A stretch of DNA of 64,000 nucleotides from Acidovorax sp. A1169 (GTDB taxonomy: Bacteria; Pseudomonadota; Gammaproteobacteria; Burkholderiales; Burkholderiaceae_C), in assembly GCF_030704685.1 (NCBI RefSeq), contig NZ_JAUZDX010000012.1, forward strand, positions 124,001-188,000, given 5' to 3'. The first letter of the stretch is position 1. Every line of letters begins with the position of its first letter. A model generated the notes under the pieces. The model had not been told where the DNA came from, did no database searches, and saw only the letters and a program-made list of their open reading frames with translations. A program made the translations under genes and the position numbers. Below, piece by piece: positions 54,962-64,000 of the stretch.

Positions 54962-55789
54962 TTAGATGAGCTTGTCCAGGTGGTTGGTGATCTTCTTGAG
55001 CGCCTTGCTGCGCGAGGGGTTCACCATGATGGGCACGGTCGTATCGCCCCCGCCCCAGGCAGGGTCCTCGATGCTGTCGAACACCTCACGCAGCTTCTGC
55101 CCCCAGTTGTCGTGCAGCATGCGGAAATAGGGGTTGTGCTCGTCGATGCAGATGATCTTGTCGGTGGCGAAGCGGTCTACCTCGTACACCACCAGATCCA
55201 GGGGCAGGCCCACCGAGAGGTTGGACTTGAGCGTGCTGTCCATGGACACCAGGGCGCACTTGGCGGCTTCGTCCAGCGGGGTTTCGGGTGTGAGCACGCG
55301 GTCCAGCACGGGCTTGCCGTACTTGGATTCGCCGACCTGGAAGTAGGGCGTCTCGGACGTGGCCTCGATGAAGTTGCCCGCCGAGTACACCTGGAACAGG
55401 CGCATGCCCTCGCCCTTGATCTGGCCGCCGAAGACCATGGAGACGTTGAAGTCCACCCCCGAGCGCTTGAGCGCCGCGCCGTCGCGCTCATGCACGTGGC
55501 GCACGGCGGCACCCAGCACGCGCGCGGCGTCAAACATGCTCTTGGCGTTCCAGATGGTGATGGGCTCTTCCTCGTCGCGGTCGATGATCTGCTCGGTCTG
55601 CAGGATCTCACGCACCGATTGCGAGATGGACAGGTTGCCCGCGGACAGCAGCACCATGAAGCGGTCGCCCGCCTTCTCGTACAGCATCATCTTGCGAAAC
55701 GAGCTGATCTGGTCCAGGCCCGCATTGGTACGGGAATCGGACAGGAAAACCAGCCCGGCATTGAGTTTGATGGCGACGCAATACGTCAT
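54962..55789 (-). CDS. Anbu-type proteasome-like peptidase
   Basis: This 275-residue protein begins MTYCVAIKLNAGLVFLSDSRTNAG, so removal of Met exposes the Thr expected as the N-terminal nucleophile of the Ntn-hydrolase family. Other segments, such as KMMLYEKAGDRFMVLLSAGNL, match the bacterial proteasome-like Anbu (BPH) group, which forms ring-like oligomers. In many genomes it lies with transglutaminase, alpha-E and ATP-grasp genes; here only a hydrolase is beside it. Function is not settled in the family. Confidence 0.9.
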   Translation of the reverse strand: MTYCVAIKLNAGLVFLSDSRTNAGLDQISSFRKMMLYEKAGDRFMVLLSAGNLSISQSVREILQTEQIIDRDEEEPITIWNAKSMFDAARVLGAAVRHVHERDGAALKRSGVDFNVSMVFGGQIKGEGMRLFQVYSAGNFIEATSETPYFQVGESKYGKPVLDRVLTPETPLDEAAKCALVSMDSTLKSNLSVGLPLDLVVYEVDRFATDKIICIDEHNPYFRMLHDNWGQKLREVFDSIEDPAWGGGDTTVPIMVNPSRSKALKKITNHLDKLI

Positions 55790-56108
55790 GGAGGCTTAGG
55801 TCGGCAAAAAGGAAAGCATTGTGGTGCGCCAATCGACGGCGCGAGGGGCTTGGCTAGGGTCTTAGGCCCTGCAGTGTGCACCAGCCTGGGCATCGGCGCT
55901 GCCGGGGCGTTTCAAAAACAATAGCAAAAGTGCCAGGCGGCGCAGTGGCAACCCCGGATTTTATGGCCAATCCGCCGCGAAGCGCTTCCCCCAGGCGACG
56001 CCATTGCCCGCAGGACACAAAATCTGACATCCCCACGGCGTGTTGGCTGACGTGAATTCGCGCCGCCATGCTTACCATCATTCACAACTCATACCTGAAG
56101 GCGGTACC
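55790..56108. other. Intergenic gap with no gene seen
   Basis: About 319 bases between the Anbu gene (minus) and the lipase-like gene (plus) hold both promoters. I see no RNA gene, terminator or strong repeat. There is an AT-richer stretch near 55909-55930 and a short hairpin GCGCC/GGCGC near 55826-55842, neither assignable. Confidence 0.6.
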
Positions 56109-57311
56109 TTGTTCCATTTTCCTACCCTTGCAAGGCCTGCGCTCGTGCCGCGCAGCATTCTGGTGGCTGCGGCCATTGCGCTGACCGCCTGCGGTGGCGG
56201 CGACAGCAAAAGCGATGGCGACGCCACGGTGCCGCCGCCAGTTGCCGCCGCAGGTGACCTCAAATCGGCTGCGCTGCTCAACACCATCACACCCGCTCAG
56301 ATCACCGAGGCGCTCGCCAAAGATGCCTCCAAGGTGCAGGGCATCGTGCCGCGCTACTCCGTCACCTCCTACCGGCTGGAGTACCTGACCTCCGACGCCC
56401 AGGGGCGGGAGGTGCGCGCATCGGGCCTGGTCAGCGTGCCTGTCAAGGCACCCGGCGCCAGGAGCCCGGTGCTGGGCTACCAGCACGGCACCATCTTCAC
56501 GAGCGCCGAGGCGCCCAGCAACAACGCGGTGGGGTCCGAGGTCGCGGTGGTGATGGCCTCGCTGGGCTACATCGTTGTGGCTCCGGACTACGTGGGTTAC
56601 GGTGTTTCCAAGGGCGTGCCCCATCCCTATCTTCTGTCGGCTCCTACGGCTGCGGCCACTCTGGATATGCTGACTGCAGCGCGCACCTGGCGCGGCCAGG
56701 GCAATGCGGCCGACAACGGCCAGCTCTTCCTCACTGGTTATTCCGAAGGCGGCTACGCCACCATGGCGGCCCACCGCGCCCTGCAGGCCGGCACTGCGCC
56801 CGAGCGCCAGGCGCTGCGCATGGTGGTGACGGGCGCCGGGCCCTACAACGTGCAGGCCACGCTCGACGGGCTGGTGAACGTGGTGCGTGATCGCGAGCCT
56901 GTACTCGGCGCGTTGATCAACCCCGGCTTCCTGCGCTACCTGGGCGGCAGCGTGCAGCGCGAGGTGCGCCGCGCCCTGCTGAAAGCACTGCTGCCCGATG
57001 AGGCTGACGTAACCTTCGACAACCAGTTCATCGACAACTTCCTGGCCGACGACGTGCAGGCCGTGGCGCGCGTGAGCAGCGTGCACGACTGGAAGCCGCA
57101 GGTGCCCGTGCGCCTGTACCATGGCCGCGACGACGTCACCGTGCCCTATGGCAGCTCGGTCACCACGCTGCAGGCCATGCGCGCCCAGGGCGCGGGCGAC
57201 CTCGTGACACTGACCAATTGCCCCGCCGTGCCCTCCAGCCACATCGGCTGCGTGCCGCCGTTCCTCAACTTCATGCTGGGCCAGCTGGCGCCCCTGGCAC
57301 AGGATCTTTGA
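56109..57311 (+). CDS. Secreted lipoprotein of the alpha/beta-hydrolase (secretory lipase) type
   Basis: This 400-residue protein has a lipoprotein signal with lipobox LTAC at Cys28, followed by GGGDSKSDGD, so it is anchored in the cell envelope. The serine nucleophile is in GYSEGGY (with a PDYVGYGVS loop upstream) and the late SSHIGC region may hold the histidine. The start is taken as TTG at 56109 because GAAGG lies 6 bases upstream; the ATG-like starts earlier add residues with no signal-peptide logic. It probably hydrolyses lipids or esters outside the inner membrane. Confidence 0.85.
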   Translation: MFHFPTLARPALVPRSILVAAAIALTACGGGDSKSDGDATVPPPVAAAGDLKSAALLNTITPAQITEALAKDASKVQGIVPRYSVTSYRLEYLTSDAQGREVRASGLVSVPVKAPGARSPVLGYQHGTIFTSAEAPSNNAVGSEVAVVMASLGYIVVAPDYVGYGVSKGVPHPYLLSAPTAAATLDMLTAARTWRGQGNAADNGQLFLTGYSEGGYATMAAHRALQAGTAPERQALRMVVTGAGPYNVQATLDGLVNVVRDREPVLGALINPGFLRYLGGSVQREVRRALLKALLPDEADVTFDNQFIDNFLADDVQAVARVSSVHDWKPQVPVRLYHGRDDVTVPYGSSVTTLQAMRAQGAGDLVTLTNCPAVPSSHIGCVPPFLNFMLGQLAPLAQDL

Positions 57312-57320
57312 TCTTCTCAC

Positions 57321-57349
57321 GGATGCCGCCTCGGGGCGTGGCGGCATCC
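57321..57349 (+). terminator. Strong hairpin after the lipase-like gene
   Basis: GGATGCCGCC (57321-57330) and GGCGGCATCC (57340-57349) pair perfectly over 10 bases with a 9-base loop, 10 bases after the stop. There is no T run, so termination may be partly factor-dependent. Confidence 0.6.
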
Positions 57350-57370
57350 ATATTGGGTGCGGTCGCGCGC

Positions 57371-57475
57371 GGTCTTCAGCCCTCGTCGATAGCTGGCGCT
57401 TCGCCAAGCCGCGCGATCACCGAGCGTGCGCGCTGGGGCCAACTGATCAAGGACATCGGCCTCAAGCTGGGGTGA
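57371..57475 (+). pseudogene. Possible remnant of a Bug/TctC solute-binding protein C-terminus
   Basis: A short frame ends ERARWGQLIKDIGLKLG and a stop, which matches the usual end of Bug-family proteins (an ERARW-type helix and Gly-Leu/Ile-Lys-Leu tail). No start, signal peptide or body is present upstream, where the lipase gene ends. It may be a relic of a deleted gene, or chance. Confidence 0.42.
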
Positions 57476-57484
57476 TGTTTCCCG

Positions 57485-60106
<2,622 letters not shown>

Positions 60107-60396
60107 TTAAATCAATGACTTGGCGGCATGCGGCCAGCGCTTGGGGGAATTCTGGCGCAATTTGGTACGGTGCGCGGGGCCGTATTCTCGCCCGCCGCAC
60201 CGGTGGTCCCACCTGGAGTGCCGGGGCTGAGTAGGGAGCCTCGCAATGCAAGGCGGCACGCCCGCCGCAGCGGGAGATGCTTTGTGGATGATCCAACGGG
60301 CCTCTGTGGCCGCGGACCCATCGGCCCCATGGGTTGTCTTGCGGCCGTTGCGATCAACAGCGGCCGCCTGCGCCAGGATGGATGACCGGGTGCGCG
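60107..60396. other. Intergenic stretch before mutS and after mesD
   Basis: These 290 bases hold the mutS promoter on the minus strand. No gene could be supported. A GC-rich hairpin lies at 60341-60367. I looked for riboswitch conservation and saw none that I could name. Confidence 0.55.
60341..60367 (-). terminator. Hairpin downstream of mesD
   Basis: GCGGCCGTTG (60341-60350) and CAACAGCGGCCGC (60355-60367) pair with a 2-base bulge and a 4-base loop, about 30 bases after the mesD stop. No T run follows, so this is a weak call. Confidence 0.4.
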
Positions 60397-61422
60397 TCAC
60401 GCCGCGGCAAGCCGCTCCTTCGCCAACTGGGCGCCTGCTGCCAGCGCTTGCAGCTTGCGCCATGCCACATCCCGCCCCATCGGCGCCAGACCGCAATTGG
60501 TGCACGGAAACAGCCGCTCCTTGGGCACGAACTCCAGCGCCCGGCCGATGGTGTCAGCCACTTCCTCGGGGGTCTCGACCACATCGCTGGCCACATCGAT
60601 CACGCCGACCATCACATCCTTGCCAGCCAGCAGCTTCATCAGGTCGGGCGGCACATGGGAGTGGATGCACTCCAGGCTCACCTGGTCGATGCTGCTCTTG
60701 GCAAGGGCAGGGAACACCGTCTCATACTGGCGCCACTCGTCGCCCAGGGTGCTCTTCCAGTCGGTATTGGCCTTGATGCCGTAGCCGTAGCAGATGTGCA
60801 CCGCCGTCGTACAGGTCAAGCCCTGCGCAGCGCGCTCGAGCGCCTGCACGCCCCAGTCGGCGGCATCCTTCATGTAGACGTTGAACGCGGGCTCATCGAA
60901 CTGGATGATGTCCACGCCATCGGCCTGCAGCGCGAGCGCTTCCTGGTTCAGCAGTTCGGCGAAGGCGAAGGCCATCTTCACCTTGTCGCCGTAGAAGCGG
61001 TCGGCCACGGTGTCGACGATGGTCATCGGGCCGGGCAGGGTGAATTTGAGCTTCTTCTTCGTGTGCGCGCGCGCCAGTTGGGCCTCGAAGGCATGCACGC
61101 GGCCCTTCAGGCGCAGGGCCGAAACCACCTGCGGCACCATCGCGTCGTAGCGATTGTCGCGGATGCCCATCTTCACCTTGTGCTCGAAGTCGATGCCCTC
61201 GACCTGCTCCAGGAAGCCGTGCACGAAATGCTGGCGCGATTGCTCACCGTCGCCCACGATGTCCAGCCCTGCGTCTTCCTGGGCCTTGATCCACAGCAAG
61301 GTCGCATCGGCCTTGGCCTGGCGCAGCGCATCGCCTTCGGCCATCCACTGAGGCCAGAGCTTGTTGGTTTCGGCCAGCCAGGCGGGCTTGGGCAGGCTGC
61401 CGGCGATGGAGGTTTCAAACAT
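60397..61422 (-). CDS. mesD: Core-MetE methionine synthase without folate domain (MesD type)
   Basis: This 341-residue enzyme corresponds only to the C-terminal half of MetE and lacks its N-terminal folate-binding half. Zinc ligands are visible as His209 and Cys211 (VHICYGYG), Glu251 and Cys310 (CTNCGLAP), with FDEPAF at 175-180 near the active site, so it should transfer a methyl group to homocysteine. In the described MesD family the methyl donor is not folate and the partner is MesX (DUF1852), with oxygen needed. The ATG at 61422 has AGGAA upstream; ATG 61443 is the alternative. The mesX gene lies 97 bases upstream and the gap has no terminator. Confidence 0.9.
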   Translation of the reverse strand: MFETSIAGSLPKPAWLAETNKLWPQWMAEGDALRQAKADATLLWIKAQEDAGLDIVGDGEQSRQHFVHGFLEQVEGIDFEHKVKMGIRDNRYDAMVPQVVSALRLKGRVHAFEAQLARAHTKKKLKFTLPGPMTIVDTVADRFYGDKVKMAFAFAELLNQEALALQADGVDIIQFDEPAFNVYMKDAADWGVQALERAAQGLTCTTAVHICYGYGIKANTDWKSTLGDEWRQYETVFPALAKSSIDQVSLECIHSHVPPDLMKLLAGKDVMVGVIDVASDVVETPEEVADTIGRALEFVPKERLFPCTNCGLAPMGRDVAWRKLQALAAGAQLAKERLAAA

Positions 61423-61519
61423 CTGGGAATTCCTTTGAAGCAAAAATGGATGGGGTGAGCATATGCTGGCGCCGTTTGGCCCGCTTGATGCGCTATGCCG
61501 TGGTTATCAGATCGCGCCA

Positions 61520-62503
61520 TCAGAGCGCGTAGTCGGCAGCCCATTGTTCAAGAACGTTCCTGTACGGCTTGATGAAGTGCTCTTCTGCAAATTTCCCCTG
61601 CGTGACAGCCAGTTGGCTGCGTTCTTCGCGGTCGTAGACAATCTGGGTCGACGAGTAATCCTGGTTTTTCAGGCTCGGTTTGTAGAGTTTGCCTGCGGCA
61701 GAGTTGGCGTTGTAGATTTCGGGGCGATAGATCTTCTGGAAGGTTTCCATGGTGCTGATGGTGCCAATCAACTCGAGATTCGTGTAGTCGCCCAGCAGGT
61801 CGCCGTGAAAGTAGAAAGCCAGTGGCGCAACGCCATTCGGCGGCATGAAGAATCGCACCTGCATCCCCATCTTGGCAAAGTACTGGTCGGTCGAGGACAG
61901 TTCATTTTGCTGGTACTCGACACCCAGCACCGGGTGCTGGTTTCCGGTCCGCTGGTAGGTCTTGCTGGTCGAGGCGCTGATGCAGATGACAGGCGGCTTG
62001 CCGAAACGCTCCTTGTACAGGCCCGAGTTGGCAAACTGCTGGAACAGCTTTCCATGCAGGTCGCCAAAATCATGAGGCATGCCGAATTCCGCGCGATGGG
62101 CGTTGTATTGCGGCAGCACCACGCTGAAGTCGTAGTCGCGCACGTAGGATGAGAAATTGTTCCCTGCGATGCCGTCGATGCGCTTGTTCGTTTTCTGGTC
62201 GAGGATGCAGGGTTTCAGTATCTCGATCAGCGGAAACGCACCACTGGTGCCCTTGGCGTCCAGGCTCATCTCGACGGAGATGATCTCAAGCTCGACCGCG
62301 TAACGGTCTCCCGTCGGATTGTCCCAATGCGCCAGGTCATTGAAGCGGTTGTCGATCATCCTCAGCGTTTTGCGCAGGTTCTGTTGCCGGTTTGTTCCGC
62401 GGGCCAGGTTGGCAAAGTTGGTGGTGATGCGCGTACTGTCCGATGGCTGGTAGTTTTCATCGAAACGGATGCTCTTGAGGCTAAAGGCAAGTTCTTTGGT
62501 CAT
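61520..62503 (-). CDS. mesX: DUF1852 protein, MesX partner of MesD
   Basis: This 327-residue cytosolic protein starts MTKELAFSLKSIRFDENYQP and contains SRITTNFANLARG-type, HWDNPTGDRYAVELEII and FFMPPNGVAPLAFYFHGDLLGD segments characteristic of DUF1852. In the MesD system this protein is required together with oxygen for methionine synthesis, presumably by helping to produce or deliver the methyl group. No export signal is present. It overlaps the flavin reductase stop by 4 bases (ATGA), so both are translated together. Confidence 0.9.
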   Translation of the reverse strand: MTKELAFSLKSIRFDENYQPSDSTRITTNFANLARGTNRQQNLRKTLRMIDNRFNDLAHWDNPTGDRYAVELEIISVEMSLDAKGTSGAFPLIEILKPCILDQKTNKRIDGIAGNNFSSYVRDYDFSVVLPQYNAHRAEFGMPHDFGDLHGKLFQQFANSGLYKERFGKPPVICISASTSKTYQRTGNQHPVLGVEYQQNELSSTDQYFAKMGMQVRFFMPPNGVAPLAFYFHGDLLGDYTNLELIGTISTMETFQKIYRPEIYNANSAAGKLYKPSLKNQDYSSTQIVYDREERSQLAVTQGKFAEEHFIKPYRNVLEQWAADYAL

Positions 62504-63141
62504 TGTGATCGGGTGGGCTGATTGTTGAAAGAAAAGACGGTTCTTGCTTCAGGCCGCAACCATTTCCTGGACCACAGAGGGCCGGGCTTGGCGCGCCAAT
62601 TGACCAATGGCAATGCCCGTTGGACCGCCAGCCGGGCGCGCTCGATCAGGGCCTCGTTCTGCAGGCGGTAGTCGGCGAAATCGTGGTCCGTCGCGTAGAC
62701 GCCCAGCGGCAAGGTGCGTGCCTGGAAGAAGCTGAACAGCGGCCGCAACTGGTGGTCGATCACCAGGGCATGGCGCTCGCTGCCGCCGGTGGCAGCCAGC
62801 AAGACCGGCTTGTCGACCAGGGCGTCCTGGTGGATGAAGTCGAAGAAGTGCTTGAACAATCCCGTGTAGGAGCCCCGGTAGACCGGCGTTGCCACCACCA
62901 GAACGTCGGCCTGTTCGACCGCTGCCAGTTCCCGCTCCACCGTGTCGGGCAGTTGGGAGCGCCAGACCGCCCCGGCCAGCTGCGGTGCGAGCTGGCCCAG
63001 TTCGACCAGGTGCTGTTCGCACGGGAACGCGTCGGCGATTAGGTCCAGCAGATGCCTTGCCAGGGTTGCCGCCTTGGAGGGACGCTGCAGCCCGCCAGAA
63101 ACCGCAACGATACGCAGTGGATGTGCCGTGTTTGCTTTCAT
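62500..63141 (-). CDS. NAD(P)H-dependent FMN reductase (MsuE type)
   Basis: This 213-residue flavodoxin-like reductase starts with the FMN-binding VAVSGGLQRPSKAA loop and has VVATPVYRGSYTGLFKHFFDFI and LLAATGGSERHALVIDHQLRPLF segments. Members reduce FMN with NADPH or NADH to supply flavin to oxygen-using enzymes such as FMNH2-dependent monooxygenases. It is first in the operon with mesX and mesD, which suggests that the methionine synthase route uses reduced flavin and O2. Its start at 63141 lies 28 bases from the palindrome in the divergent promoter region. Confidence 0.92.
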   Translation of the reverse strand: MKANTAHPLRIVAVSGGLQRPSKAATLARHLLDLIADAFPCEQHLVELGQLAPQLAGAVWRSQLPDTVERELAAVEQADVLVVATPVYRGSYTGLFKHFFDFIHQDALVDKPVLLAATGGSERHALVIDHQLRPLFSFFQARTLPLGVYATDHDFADYRLQNEALIERARLAVQRALPLVNWRAKPGPLWSRKWLRPEARTVFSFNNQPTRSQ

Positions 63142-63169
63142 GGGAGTGGATGCTATTGGCGCGCAATGA

Positions 63170-63192
63170 TGAAGTAAAATGGTTTTATTTCA
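63170..63192. promoter_or_regulatory. Candidate MetR-type operator (23-bp palindrome)
   Basis: Arms TGAAGTAAAA (63170-63179) and TTTTATTTCA (63183-63192) match at 9 of 10 positions around a TGG centre. TGAA and TTCA halves recall MetR sites, though the spacing here is larger. It lies between the mes operon and the regulator. A TAAAAT -10-like box overlaps it (63175-63180) on the plus strand. Confidence 0.55.
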
Positions 63193-63218
63193 CGTATCCA
63201 TGAATATGGCTCATTTGA

Positions 63219-64000
63219 ATGCTTGAGCGCATCCACCTCAGCATCGTCCAGCAGGTCGAAAAACAAGGGTCGTTGACGGCCGCCGCAGGCGTGCTGAACC
63301 TGACCCAGTCGGCCCTGAGCCACAGCATGAAAAAGCTGGAGCAGCAACTGGGCACCGACATCTGGCTGCGCGAAGGCCGCAGCCTGCGCCTGACGCAGGC
63401 CGGCCAGTACCTGCTGGCGGTGGCCAACCGGGTGCTGCCGCAGCTGGATCTGGCCGAAGAGCGCCTGGGCCAGTTCGCGCAGGGCGAGCGTGGTGCGCTG
63501 CGCATCGGCATGGAATGCCACCCGTGCTACCAGTGGCTGCTCAAGGTGGTGTCACCCTACCTGGCCGCATGGCCCGACGTGGATGTGGACGTGAAGCAGA
63601 AATTCCAGTTCGGCGGGATCGGCGCGCTCTTCGGCTACGAGATCGACCTCTTGGTCACGCCCGACCCGCTGTTCAAGCCCGGTCTGAAGTTCGAGCCCGT
63701 GTTCGACTACGAGCAGGTGCTCGTCGTGGCCAGGGGCCATGCCCTGGCCGGCGCGGCCTACGTGAAGCCGCAGCAACTGACCCAGGAGGTGCTCATCAGC
63801 TACCCCGTGGACATCGAGCGCCTGGACATCTACAACCAGTTCCTGTTGCCCGCCGGCGTAACGCCCAGGCGCCACAAGGCCATCGAAACCACCGACATCA
63901 TGCTGCAGATGGTTGCCAGCGGCCGCGGTGTGGCCGCGCTGCCGCGCTGGCTGGTCGAGGAGTACGCGGCCAAGATGGACGTGGTGCCCGTGCGGCTGGG
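63219..64000 (+). CDS. MetR-like LysR-family regulator, 3' truncated
   Basis: The window ends inside this gene; about 260 residues are present of an expected 300 or so. The N-terminal winged helix (LSIVQQVEKQGSLTAAAGVLNLTQSALSHSMKKLEQQLG) and the effector domain (GMECHPCYQWLLKVVSPYL and VFDYEQVLVVARGHALAG) follow the MetR pattern, including ECH-type sequence before the effector cleft. MetR responds to homocysteine and controls methionine synthase genes. It is divergent from the FMN reductase/mesX/mesD operon and is its likely regulator. Confidence 0.88.
   Translation, partial: MLERIHLSIVQQVEKQGSLTAAAGVLNLTQSALSHSMKKLEQQLGTDIWLREGRSLRLTQAGQYLLAVANRVLPQLDLAEERLGQFAQGERGALRIGMECHPCYQWLLKVVSPYLAAWPDVDVDVKQKFQFGGIGALFGYEIDLLVTPDPLFKPGLKFEPVFDYEQVLVVARGHALAGAAYVKPQQLTQEVLISYPVDIERLDIYNQFLLPAGVTPRRHKAIETTDIMLQMVASGRGVAALPRWLVEEYAAKMDVVPVRL

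Noticed and set aside
60107..60396. Possible cobalamin or SAH riboswitch in the gap before mutS
   Set aside because: The stretch is GC-rich with hairpins but I could not match any conserved core of those classes on either strand.

Overview
The window looks like a chromosomal segment of a betaproteobacterium of the Comamonadaceae, most like Acidovorax and its relatives. The signs are very high GC with strong third-position GC bias, a Bug-type (TctC) solute-binding protein, many LysR regulators, oxidative aromatic amino acid catabolism and an MdtABC-type efflux operon. No rRNA, tRNA, phage, insertion sequence or CRISPR array was seen, and genes are densely packed, often with 4-base ATGA or GTGA overlaps. 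The taxonomic call is inference from gene content.

Layout. 1-6517: end of a molybdenum hydroxylase (form II CoxL-like) operon: large subunit, FAD subunit, MoxR ATPase, VWA protein, CoxG-like protein and, after an extragenic palindrome, an XdhC-family factor. 6523-9413 (minus): hppD-phhB-phhA for phenylalanine to homogentisate, then a low-molecular-weight phosphatase. 9680-13379: a glutathione transferase, an N-formylglutamate amidohydrolase/Bug-protein operon and its divergent LysR regulator. 13482-16873: a tiny basic protein, a transglutaminase-like protein, a small conserved protein, a lone ABC ATPase and a LysE exporter. 16974-26412: adaptor, two RND pumps and outer-membrane channel. 26441-31817: LysR regulator and a four-gene ABC importer ending in a LOG-like gene. 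31833-35649: two possible immunity-like proteins, a WYL regulator and a divergent glutathione transferase. 35650-42828: a Na+/H+ antiporter preceded by a riboswitch-like leader, a LytS/LytTR two-component pair, small membrane proteins and uppP.

42887-53842: a cyclic-di-GMP region with one PAS-GGDEF and three tandem paralogous membrane GGDEF proteins, a covalent-flavin oxidase, then an MpaB/Lcp-like oxygenase overlapping a CruF-like membrane protein. 54088-60106: two hydrolases, the proteasome-like protease Anbu, and mutS. 60397-64000: the most distinctive system, a FMN reductase / MesX (DUF1852) / MesD operon, which is a folate-independent, oxygen-requiring methionine synthase route, divergent from a MetR-like LysR regulator with a 23-bp palindrome between them.

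The strongest leads are the mes operon with its coupled flavin reductase and regulator, the leader RNA before the antiporter, the isoprenoid-type oxygenase/CruF pair, and the tandem diguanylate cyclases. All functions are read from sequence motifs and remembered family features. No database search was run.
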